The translations under genes and the position numbers were made by a program. Positions 1 through 6,692 of a stretch of DNA of 28,364 nt are shown piece after piece. Origin of the DNA: an uncultured Eubacteriales bacterium (lineage in GTDB: Bacteria; Bacillota; Clostridia; Monoglobales; Monoglobaceae); the NCBI GenBank assembly GCA_900545865.1, contig URAN01000034.1:1-28364 (forward strand). Reading direction: 5' to 3'. The notes beneath the pieces were generated by a model that was given only the letters and a program-made list of their open reading frames with translations, did no database searches and was not told the origin of the DNA. The stretch's first letter is position 1. Every line of letters begins with the position of its first letter.

Positions 1-54
1 ATATCTCACCTCAAGGTCGCTTTTAATTAAATCGTCTTTTAATTCATTATCCAT
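1..54 (-). CDS. Start of a hypothetical protein, cut by the window edge
   Basis: Eighteen codons are visible, from an ATG at 54 reading leftward out of the window (MDNELKDDLIKSDLEVRY). A GAGGTG ribosome binding site lies about 7 bases upstream, and a good promoter with a palindromic operator lies at 79-108. The visible peptide is charged and has no signal peptide. I do not recognise the family. The neighbouring fragments suggest it belongs to an integrative or conjugative element. Confidence 0.55.
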   Translation of the reverse strand, partial: MDNELKDDLIKSDLEVRY

Positions 55-78
55 CGGAATCACCTCGCTTATACCTAT

Positions 79-107
79 ATTTTATCACACTCTTGCAATA
101 ATTGCAA
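79..107 (-). promoter_or_regulatory. Sigma-A-type promoter for the gene at 1-54
   Basis: On the minus strand a -35 box TTGCAA (107-102) and a -10 box TAAAAT (84-79) are separated by exactly 17 bases. They lie 25 bases upstream of the ATG at 54. The spacing and boxes fit the housekeeping consensus of Firmicutes. Confidence 0.6.
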
Positions 108-108
108 G
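92..108. promoter_or_regulatory. 17-bp palindromic operator over the -35 box
   Basis: CTTGCAATAATTGCAAG is a perfect 8-1-8 inverted repeat. It covers the -35 box and part of the spacer of the leftward promoter. A dyad in this position is typical of a repressor binding site, for example an HTH regulator of a mobile element. The regulator is not in the window, or could be the truncated gene itself. Confidence 0.5.
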
Positions 109-129
109 TGAAATTTTGTTTGTATGTTT

Positions 130-354
130 TCAGTCAGCCTTGCTTAGCTGAGTAGTAAAAAATACATAATTGTGTTTAAGACTTTGCGGCAGGAAATAAC
201 GACTCGGCATCGTCATTTCTGCCATTTGCAGGGCATATTCCTCGATTTCATCGGGTGAAATGTCGCTTTCGAGCATAGTGTCAATATCATCGGGCGAGTA
301 TCCCTGATACGCCGCAATACATAAGCGGCAATTTCGATAAAAGTACCGAACAGG
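130..354 (-). pseudogene. 5'-truncated remnant of a small element-type protein
   Basis: The open frame on the minus strand encodes a credible acidic segment (GYSPDDIDTMLES, then SPDEIEEYA), which looks like genuine helical coding sequence and resembles small proteins of Firmicutes conjugative elements. The frame can be extended to a TTG at 375, but no ribosome binding site is seen there. The first residues overlap another fragment on the opposite strand, which begins at about 357. I read this as the tail of a gene whose start was lost at a junction near 355. Its function is unknown. Confidence 0.35.
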
Positions 355-356
355 AT

Positions 357-560
357 TTGTTAATGGCAGGAACAAGACTTATTTTTCAACCGACGGACGG
401 TGAGAAAAGGAAAATGCAGCAAAAGTTCGGCAGACAAATCAGCGATAAACTGACGAATTTAAATCCGGGACAGTGTTTGGCTGTCGGAAGATTTACCGAT
501 GCGAATAATAATTTGTCAGCGGAAAAAGCGGCGTTTATTGAATTTCCCAATTTAAAATAA
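357..560 (+). pseudogene. C-terminal fragment of a larger element protein, possibly a conjugation ATPase
   Basis: The 66-residue frame has the look of a protein tail rather than a complete small gene. It opens mid-domain with GTRLIFQPTDGEKRKM and closes with PGQCLAVGRF followed by AAFIEFPNLK. The fragment resembles the last strand-helix-strand segment of HerA/VirB4-type ATPases of conjugative elements, but this is a weak, by-eye resemblance. An ATG at 363 has a poor upstream CAGGA, so expression as a short protein cannot be excluded. The small gene at 610 follows in the same direction, as in an element gene string. Confidence 0.35.
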
Positions 561-609
561 TATTGTACAAAGTAACAAACATATAGATAATAGAGAGGAG
601 GTAGGGCAT

Positions 610-774
610 ATTAATATAATAGTACATTACCCAACCACAACCGAGGGAATGGATGAATTAAAAGATAGGGTTGCACAGGTTCACGCCGATGCGGCAATCA
701 GATACATAGTTAATTTGTCCTGCCCCAAAGAACAAAAGACAGAGCTTTTAAAAGCCGTCATTGAAGATAAATAA
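610..774 (+). CDS. Small conserved element-associated protein (54 aa), ATT start
   Basis: The frame reads INIIVHYPTTTEGMDELKDR and later LSCPKEQKTELLKAVIEDK. This is the pattern I know from a family of about 55-residue proteins carried by Firmicutes integrative elements, whose function is undetermined. A strong GAGGAGG at 595-601 sits 8 bases before an ATT codon at 610, where the family normally begins. No ATG or GTG lies at that spacing. Either ATT is used as a rare start or the start codon has mutated. The next in-frame ATG (649) would remove 13 conserved-looking residues. The gene ends immediately before the terminator at 781-823. Confidence 0.5.
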   Translation: MNIIVHYPTTTEGMDELKDRVAQVHADAAIRYIVNLSCPKEQKTELLKAVIEDK

Positions 775-780
775 ATAAAT

Positions 781-823
781 CCCAACACCGCCCGGCCACA
801 CGACCGAGCGGTGTTGGGATTAA
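781..823. terminator. Bidirectional rho-independent terminator
   Basis: CCCAACACCGC (781-791) pairs perfectly with GCGGTGTTGGG (808-818), and a further short CGG/CCG pairing lies in the loop. On the plus strand the hairpin is followed by a T-rich stretch from 829. On the minus strand it is followed by ATTTATTTATT. It separates the small plus-strand gene ending at 774 from the minus-strand AraC gene ending at 824, and so serves both. Confidence 0.8.
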
Positions 824-1663
824 TCACTTTTTTCTGTATGCGGTGGGGGTCATTCCGTAGGTGCGTTTAAAACAGGTGGAAAAATATGTCTGGTTGCTGA
901 ACCCGCATTCCAAATAAATATCGGTCAGGGAATAGTTTGTGTTCACAAGCAGGTTTGCCGCATAATTCAGTCTCAGCAAATTTATATATTCGGTCACGGT
1001 TATATTATAATATTTTTTCATACAGCGCGACAGGTGTTCATATGTCTTGCCGCTGATTTCGACCATTGCGGGGATTCCGTTGTAAAAATTCTTTACCGAT
1101 TTCATCTGTTCGTATGTTTGCGAAAGCCATATCGGAATGTCGTTTGAATTATCGTTGGATGAGAATCTTGAAAAGTATTTTGTGAACAGTGTGGTCAGTA
1201 TCGACTTGCATTGCAGGCGCTTTTCAAGATGATTATCGGACGCAACATAGTTTATTGTCTGAAACAGATTTGCCGTTTTTTTACATTTGGAGCTTGACAG
1301 CGGAATTGTCGGCGGCATGGGACAGTTCAGCATTTCATCAATATTTAAGTCTTCGGACAGAAAATCAAACAGCGCTTTGGCAAGCTCTTTTGAAAACGCA
1401 AAGTTTATGAACCTATACGGTTTTTCATCGTTTTTATACAGATGTACATCGTTCGGGCGTATAAAAACCAAAGAGCCTTTTTTAAGATTTTCAGTCTTTC
1501 CGTTTATTATGTGGGTTATATCATCGGTAAGCGTCAAAAATATTTCATAGTACTCGTGTGCGTGCAAAACTTTTTTCTCTGTGCTGCTGTTGATAAAGCG
1601 GCATCTGAACCCTTCGGGAAAGTCAATGTGCCATTTTGCCTCCAATACTTTATATTTCTTCAT
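824..1663 (-). CDS. AraC-family transcriptional regulator
   Basis: This 279-residue protein has the standard two-domain AraC layout. The N-terminal half is a cupin-like effector domain, with the metal/sugar-pocket style HAHEYYEIFL near residue 34 and the RPNDVHLY turn near 70. The C-terminal half of about 95 residues holds two helix-turn-helix units. The second runs through LTDIYLECGFSNQTYFSTCF to GMTPTAYRKK at about 246-279, the classical AraC signature. The ATG at 1663 follows an AGAAAGGAAG ribosome binding site. It is divergent from the GH38 gene and the exported glycan proteins, so it is very likely their local activator, responding to a sugar or oligosaccharide. The effector cannot be read from the sequence. 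Repeats in the shared intergenic region are its probable operators. Confidence 0.92.
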   Translation of the reverse strand: MKKYKVLEAKWHIDFPEGFRCRFINSSTEKKVLHAHEYYEIFLTLTDDITHIINGKTENLKKGSLVFIRPNDVHLYKNDEKPYRFINFAFSKELAKALFDFLSEDLNIDEMLNCPMPPTIPLSSSKCKKTANLFQTINYVASDNHLEKRLQCKSILTTLFTKYFSRFSSNDNSNDIPIWLSQTYEQMKSVKNFYNGIPAMVEISGKTYEHLSRCMKKYYNITVTEYINLLRLNYAANLLVNTNYSLTDIYLECGFSNQTYFSTCFKRTYGMTPTAYRKK

Positions 1664-1694
1664 ATTATGGCTTCCTTTCTGTTACTTTTACCAT

Positions 1695-1739
1695 AAAAAT
1701 CATTATATTGATAAAATTACCTATAGAAAAATCATTATA
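1695..1739. promoter_or_regulatory. Pair of 13-bp direct repeats, candidate AraC operator
   Basis: AAAAATCATTATA occurs at 1695-1707 and again at 1727-1739. Each copy is preceded by a similar ACC(T)AT sequence. The start-to-start distance of 32 bases is about three helical turns, putting both copies on the same DNA face. AraC-family proteins commonly bind such direct repeats. On the minus strand each copy reads TATAATGATTTTT and so contains a -10-like TATAAT, which would let the regulator control its own gene. Confidence 0.5.
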
Positions 1740-1750
1740 GTTAAAGCAAA

Positions 1751-1777
1751 TTGTTCACATATGTGTTATAATATAAT
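1751..1777 (+). promoter_or_regulatory. Weak upstream promoter candidate containing a 10-bp palindrome
   Basis: A TTGTTC box (1751-1756) and TATAAT (1772-1777) are only 15 bases apart, the kind of sub-optimal spacing seen in activator-dependent promoters. The spacer carries the perfect palindrome CACATATGTG (1756-1765), which may bind a second regulator. The direct repeats end 12 bases upstream, a plausible position for an activator. Confidence 0.3.
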
Positions 1778-1814
1778 TGTAATACAGTAACAGACTTATA
1801 CATAAAAGCTGATT

Positions 1815-1843
1815 TTGAACTTTCTTTTATTGGGTATTATATA
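1815..1843 (+). promoter_or_regulatory. Promoter candidate for the GH38-led gene series
   Basis: TTGAAC (1815-1820) and TATATA (1838-1843) are separated by 17 bases, close to the housekeeping consensus. Initiation near 1850 would leave a leader of roughly 140 bases before the ATG at 1993. No riboswitch or terminator-like structure is evident in that leader. It is uncertain whether this or the weaker upstream candidate is the regulated start. Confidence 0.45.
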
Positions 1844-1992
1844 ACAAAACATTCATAAATGCAAGAGAAAATTTAAAAATAACAAAAGATTTTCCGAAAA
1901 TGCAGATAGAAACCCAATATCAAGATATGAAAAATGAAAATTTAAAAGGACTTGTTCTTATAAGTAAAATCGGAACCGGAGGAAATGAATTA

Positions 1993-4900
1993 ATGGAAGA
2001 TATGAAAGCAAAGAGAATAGAAAAAATACTGTCTGAGATTGAACTTGTCAGACGGACGGAAATACAAAAGCTGCCGGCGAAGTATATAGAGTGCGGGTAT
2101 AAAACCGATAATATATTGCCGCCCGTGACGGATGATTGGAAGAACTTTGATGAAAACACGATTATCGGCGGGTACGATAATCATTGTTGGATATATACCG
2201 AATTTAAAACGCCGAAAAGTACGGGCGAGCACAGTAGGATTCTGTTAAAGCTTTTGAGCGGTTACAGCGTGCAGTTTAAATCGTGTCAAAATCCGCAGTG
2301 TATAATGTACATAAACGGTGAATTGATTCAAGGACTTGACCTAAATCATGATGAGTATATATTAAAACCCGAAACGGAGTATAAAATATACCTATATTAT
2401 TATTCGGGAACGTACAGTGAAAAATACACCATGAAAATATCGCTTGTCAGCTCAGATGACAGAACAGAGAAATTATACTATGATTTTAAGGTTCCGTATG
2501 ACGCGGCGATGCTTTTCGGCGATGAAGATTATAAACATATCGAAACAATAAAACATCTCAATATTGCGGCGAATTATCTTGATTTCACCGAGCCGCTCGG
2601 CGAGAGATTTTTTAACGGGGCGGCAAGAGCGTGCGAATATCTTAAAGATAATTATTACGGCAAGTACGCACCGCACGAGGCAACGGTTGACTGTATAGGT
2701 CATACGCATATCGATGTTGCGTGGCTTTGGACATATGCACAGACAAAAGAAAAGGCACAGCGCAGCTTTTCGATAGTGGTTGAATTGATTAAAAGATACC
2801 CCGAATATCGTTTCACAATTTCACAGCCACAGCTTTTGGAATACTTAAAAGAAGAAGCACCGACGGTTTATGCGGATATAAAAGAACTTGTGAAACAGGG
2901 CAGAATCGATATAGAGGGCGCAACGTGGGTTGAACCCGATTGCAACCTGCCGTCGGGCGAGAGCCTTGTGCGCCAGATAATATGGGGAAAGAAGTTTATA
3001 AAAGATGAATTTGATATGGACAGCAAGATTTTGTGGCTGCCCGATGTGTTCGGATATTCGGCGGCAATACCCCAAATTTTGAAGAAAAGCGGAGTTAATA
3101 AGTTTGTGACGTCAAAAATCGGCTGGAACGAATTTAATCAGATTCCGTATGATTTGTTCAAGTGGGTTGGTGTTGACGGAACGGAAGTTTCGACATATTT
3201 TATGACCTGTCAAGATTTTACTTGGAAAAATAAGACAGTTACATCATATGTCGGACAAATTACTCCTTCATACGCGTTGGGAACATGGGACAGACAACAG
3301 CAAAAGGAGTACACCGATGAGGTATTTATGACTTATGGCTACGGTGACGGCGGCGGTGGCCCGACTGAAGAAATGCTTGAAATGCAGCGCAGAATACATC
3401 AAGGCGTGTTAGGCATACCTAAAACCGAAATGATGACAACAACGGAAAGCTTAAACCGTATAGAAAGCAAGTTTGAAAAGAGTATCGAAGAAATAGGAAA
3501 AACGCCGAAATGGAAAGGCGAGTTGTATCTCGAATTCCACCGCGGCACATACACCTCGGTCGGAAAGATAAAGAGGTATAACAGAAAGACCGAGTTTATG
3601 CTGCATAATGCCGAGGTTTTGTCTGTGTTGAATACGCTAAAACGCAAGGGTGAATATGACAAGAAAACCATTGATAAAACTTGGAAAACGGTTCTGCTTA
3701 ACCAGTTCCACGATGTTATACCGGGTTCATCGGTGCACGATGTGTATGATGATGTTTTTAAAATGTACGAGGCGGCGCAAAATGATATAAACGGCGTAAT
3801 CGAAAATGCAGTTGATGAGCTTGCGCAAAATATCAAAGGCGAAAACAAAATTGTTGTATTCAACCCGAACGGATTTGAAATGACGGATGTCATAAGGTTC
3901 GGCGATAAGTATATAACAGCGGAGAATATTCTGTCAATGGGTTGGAGTGTAATAGATAATACGTATGAAGTATGTACGGTTAAGGTTGAGGATAAAACAA
4001 TAGAAAACAAATTTTATAAGGTAGTATTCGATGATGACTTTGATATAATCTCGATTTATGACAAGAGAAATAACAGAGAGGTGATAAAGAACGGACAAAA
4101 AGCAAATGAGATAATCATGTATGAGGACTTGCCGTATTCATATGATGCGTGGGAGCTTAGCGTCTATCACAAAGACAAAAAATATAAGATAGACGAGGTT
4201 GTGTCATATAAGCCGATATGCGAGGGCGCAAGAGCGGGTTTTGAGGTTGTTAAGAGATTCAGGAATTCAACTATTACGCAAAAGATATATCTTTATAATG
4301 AACTCGACAGAATAGATTTTGATACCGTGGTTGACTGGCATTTAAGACATATAATTGTCAAAGCGGCTTTTCCCGTTGACGTGAACACAAACAAGGCAAC
4401 GTATGAAATACAGTTCGGAAATATCGAGCGCAATCATACCGAAAACACAAGCTGGGATGTTGCAAAATTCGAAACCTGTGCACACAAGTGGGCAGATATT
4501 TCGGATAACGGTTACGGAATGGCATTGATGAATGATTGCAAATACGGCCACAGCGTGGTCAATGATTCAACGATACAGCTGTCGCTTTTGCGCAGCGGAA
4601 ACAGCTCAAGCGAAGAAGTCAATGACCAGGGCGAACATATTATGGCATACTCGATAATTCCGCACAGCGGAAATTATATCGATGCGGATATAGTCAGAAA
4701 GGCATATGCGTTCAATAATCCGATGATTGCAAGAGAGATAAACAATTCGGACGGAGCTTTGGCGCAAAGCTTTTCGCTTGTTAATATCGACAGCGAAAAC
4801 ATAATAATCGACACCGTTAAAAAAGCTGAAAATAACGACAACGTGATTTTCAGATTGTATGAGAGCCAAAATAAAAAAGGCAGAGCTAAATTAAAATTCG

Positions 4901-5034
4901 GTGTGGATATTAAAAAGCTGTACCTTTGTGACCTGCTTGAAAATATCGAAAAAGAGATAGAGGTTAAAGACAACACGGCGGAGATTGACGTAAACAACTT
5001 TGAAATAATAACGCTTATGGCGGGAATTAAATAA
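1993..5034 (+). CDS. GH38-family alpha-mannosidase, cytoplasmic
   Basis: This is a retaining, zinc-dependent exo-alpha-mannosidase of glycoside hydrolase family 38, 1013 residues long, the usual length for bacterial members. The zinc site is visible: H239 and D241 in GHTHIDVAWLW, the catalytic nucleophile D351 in WLPDVFGYS, and H573 in NQFHDVIPGSS. After the catalytic barrel and three-helix domain come the beta-rich C-terminal domains. The frame is open to 1900, but the ATG at 1993 has GGAGGAA 8 bases upstream and matches the family start, whereas the ATG at 1900 has no ribosome binding site. There is no signal peptide, so it should trim mannose from imported oligosaccharides. It opens the plus-strand series, 14 bases before the SLH gene. 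Confidence 0.93.
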   Translation: MEDMKAKRIEKILSEIELVRRTEIQKLPAKYIECGYKTDNILPPVTDDWKNFDENTIIGGYDNHCWIYTEFKTPKSTGEHSRILLKLLSGYSVQFKSCQNPQCIMYINGELIQGLDLNHDEYILKPETEYKIYLYYYSGTYSEKYTMKISLVSSDDRTEKLYYDFKVPYDAAMLFGDEDYKHIETIKHLNIAANYLDFTEPLGERFFNGAARACEYLKDNYYGKYAPHEATVDCIGHTHIDVAWLWTYAQTKEKAQRSFSIVVELIKRYPEYRFTISQPQLLEYLKEEAPTVYADIKELVKQGRIDIEGATWVEPDCNLPSGESLVRQIIWGKKFIKDEFDMDSKILWLPDVFGYSAAIPQILKKSGVNKFVTSKIGWNEFNQIPYDLFKWVGVDGTEVSTYFMTCQDFTWKNKTVTSYVGQITPSYALGTWDRQQQKEYTDEVFMTYGYGDGGGGPTEEMLEMQRRIHQGVLGIPKTEMMTTTESLNRIESKFEKSIEEIGKTPKWKGELYLEFHRGTYTSVGKIKRYNRKTEFMLHNAEVLSVLNTLKRKGEYDKKTIDKTWKTVLLNQFHDVIPGSSVHDVYDDVFKMYEAAQNDINGVIENAVDELAQNIKGENKIVVFNPNGFEMTDVIRFGDKYITAENILSMGWSVIDNTYEVCTVKVEDKTIENKFYKVVFDDDFDIISIYDKRNNREVIKNGQKANEIIMYEDLPYSYDAWELSVYHKDKKYKIDEVVSYKPICEGARAGFEVVKRFRNSTITQKIYLYNELDRIDFDTVVDWHLRHIIVKAAFPVDVNTNKATYEIQFGNIERNHTENTSWDVAKFETCAHKWADISDNGYGMALMNDCKYGHSVVNDSTIQLSLLRSGNSSSEEVNDQGEHIMAYSIIPHSGNYIDADIVRKAYAFNNPMIAREINNSDGALAQSFSLVNIDSENIIIDTVKKAENNDNVIFRLYESQNKKGRAKLKFGVDIKKLYLCDLLENIEKEIEVKDNTAEIDVNNFEIITLMAGIK

Positions 5035-5048
5035 GAGGAGGAAAATTT

Positions 5049-6668
5049 ATGAACAAAAAGTTTAAGAGAGGTATATCGATATGCGTTGCGGCGCTGATTA
5101 CATCAATGTCATCGGCATATGCGGCGGATGTCAAGGTGTATGACGAATGTGTTTCCGTATCAGGAACAATCAAGGCGGCAAAAAGCGGCGAAAAAGTAAC
5201 TGTTTCGGTATTGCCGCAAGGCGAGAGTTGGGATGGAATAAGTCAAACAGGTGAAATCCAAAAGGACGTGGAATATTACGGTGAGGCAGAGCTTGACGCC
5301 AATAACGGCTATAAAACATTGTTTATGTTGAATAAAGCGGGACGTTATTCCGTTTATATCGGCGCTGAATTTTCTCAAACCCCCGATAAGGCGGACTTTG
5401 TATATATGTCAACATCGGCATATAAAGGTTTTGTTGAGAAAACAGACAGAGATTCTCTTGCGGCATATATAAAAGCGAACAAAGAGAGCCTCGGAATTGA
5501 GGACAGCCTGATTCAAAGCGATGAAGAAATAAAAACCATTGCCGATATTTTGTTTGATGAGTTAAAGCTTCCTGTCGGAACGAGCGAAGTCGGCGGCGAC
5601 CAAAAATCGGAGCTGCTTGAAAGTATTGAAAAAGCCGTTGCGTTGGTAGGTGTGAATAACGGCAGAGTTACGGATATGAAAAGCTTTTTAGCGTTATATA
5701 AACTCGATGAAAAAGAGGAAAAATTTTATAACAGCGAATTTTCCGATGAGGTCTTGAAAGGTATATCAAATAAAAATTTAAAGACATTTGCCGAGCTTGA
5801 CAATGCGGTCAGAGATTCGATAATTTTGGTAAGTATAAATCACGGTTCCGAAACAAAAATCAGCCAGGTGCTGAGCGGTTATTCAGAAATTTTTACGAAT
5901 ACAAACAAGTCGGGATTAAATGCGTCCGTTGCAAAGGCTGCACCGTTTAAAACCGTTGATGAACTTAAAAATTTCGTTTCGAATTATAAAGACGGCTCAA
6001 ATAACGGCAGCAGCTCCGGCAGCAGTGGCGGAAGCAGCGGCGGCAGTTCGGGCGGCGGACTTATGCCGGGTGCGCTCAATCCCAATCCGTCAAAAGATGA
6101 TAATACAGATATAAAACCGACCTACGTTTTTGATGATATATCAGAGCTTGATTGGGCGGTTGACGCAATAACGCAATTGTACTATAAAGGTGTCATAAAC
6201 GGAAAAACGGAAAGTTTATTTTATCCGAATGATACGGTAACACGTGAGGAGTTCGCAAAAATGATTACGCTTGCATTTGATATGAGACTCATCGATAACG
6301 AATTTCCGTTTGAAGATATAACGAATGAGGACTGGAGTTTTCCGTATGTAAAAACAGCGTATCTTGCCGGAATTACAAACGGAATAGATGAGAAAACTTT
6401 CGGCAAGGGAACAAATATATTGCGGCAAGACTTGTGTGTTATGGTTTACAGAGCGATAAAATCGGGCGATTATACCTTGACGGGTACAAGCGATATTGCT
6501 TTTAACGATAGCGAGAATATTTCCGATTACGCAAAAGAGGCGGTTCTTGCCATGGCGGGCGCAGGGATTGTTTCCGGCGATGAAAACACGAATTTTAATC
6601 CGTTTATGTCGGCAACGAGAGCGGAAGCCGCCAAAATTATATATCTTACAAAACAGGCTATAAAATAA
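5049..6668 (+). CDS. Exported cell-surface protein with C-terminal SLH triplet
   Basis: The 539-residue protein starts with a signal peptide (basic MNKKFKRG, hydrophobic core, cleavage near AYA-AD at residue 26). Residues 30-130 look like an all-beta, Ig-like domain, and about 130-310 are mainly helical and charged. A low-complexity Ser/Gly linker spans about 316-341. Three SLH repeats follow at about 359-411, 419-475 and 483-539. The TREE and TRAE motifs in repeats 1 and 3 are the residues known to contact pyruvylated cell-wall polymer; repeat 2 has LRQD instead. The protein is therefore held on the wall by its C-terminus. It has no enzymatic signature, so it may be a glycan-binding or scaffold protein. 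The ATG at 5049 has an AGAGGAGGAAAA ribosome binding site. Confidence 0.88.
   Translation: MNKKFKRGISICVAALITSMSSAYAADVKVYDECVSVSGTIKAAKSGEKVTVSVLPQGESWDGISQTGEIQKDVEYYGEAELDANNGYKTLFMLNKAGRYSVYIGAEFSQTPDKADFVYMSTSAYKGFVEKTDRDSLAAYIKANKESLGIEDSLIQSDEEIKTIADILFDELKLPVGTSEVGGDQKSELLESIEKAVALVGVNNGRVTDMKSFLALYKLDEKEEKFYNSEFSDEVLKGISNKNLKTFAELDNAVRDSIILVSINHGSETKISQVLSGYSEIFTNTNKSGLNASVAKAAPFKTVDELKNFVSNYKDGSNNGSSSGSSGGSSGGSSGGGLMPGALNPNPSKDDNTDIKPTYVFDDISELDWAVDAITQLYYKGVINGKTESLFYPNDTVTREEFAKMITLAFDMRLIDNEFPFEDITNEDWSFPYVKTAYLAGITNGIDEKTFGKGTNILRQDLCVMVYRAIKSGDYTLTGTSDIAFNDSENISDYAKEAVLAMAGAGIVSGDENTNFNPFMSATRAEAAKIIYLTKQAIK
6003..6060 (+). repeat. Ser/Gly codon microrepeat (interdomain linker)
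   Basis: A GC-rich run of AGC/GGC/TCC codons encodes an alternating Ser-Gly linker between the N-terminal region and the SLH triplet. It is locally repetitive and much richer in GC than its surroundings, so it is a probable site of length variation between strains. Confidence 0.6.
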
Positions 6669-6692
6669 GGCCGAAAATAAGGAGGTACAGCT

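Noticed and set aside
1900..1992. N-terminal extension of the GH38 protein from the ATG at 1900
   Set aside because: There is no ribosome binding site before 1900, the extra 31 residues are unlike the family, and the ATG at 1993 has GGAGGAA at good spacing.
3399..4010. 203-codon open frame on the minus strand inside the GH38 gene
   Set aside because: It is antisense to well-conserved GH38 sequence, has no ribosome binding site, and its composition (Ser/Leu/Phe-rich) is typical of an antisense shadow.
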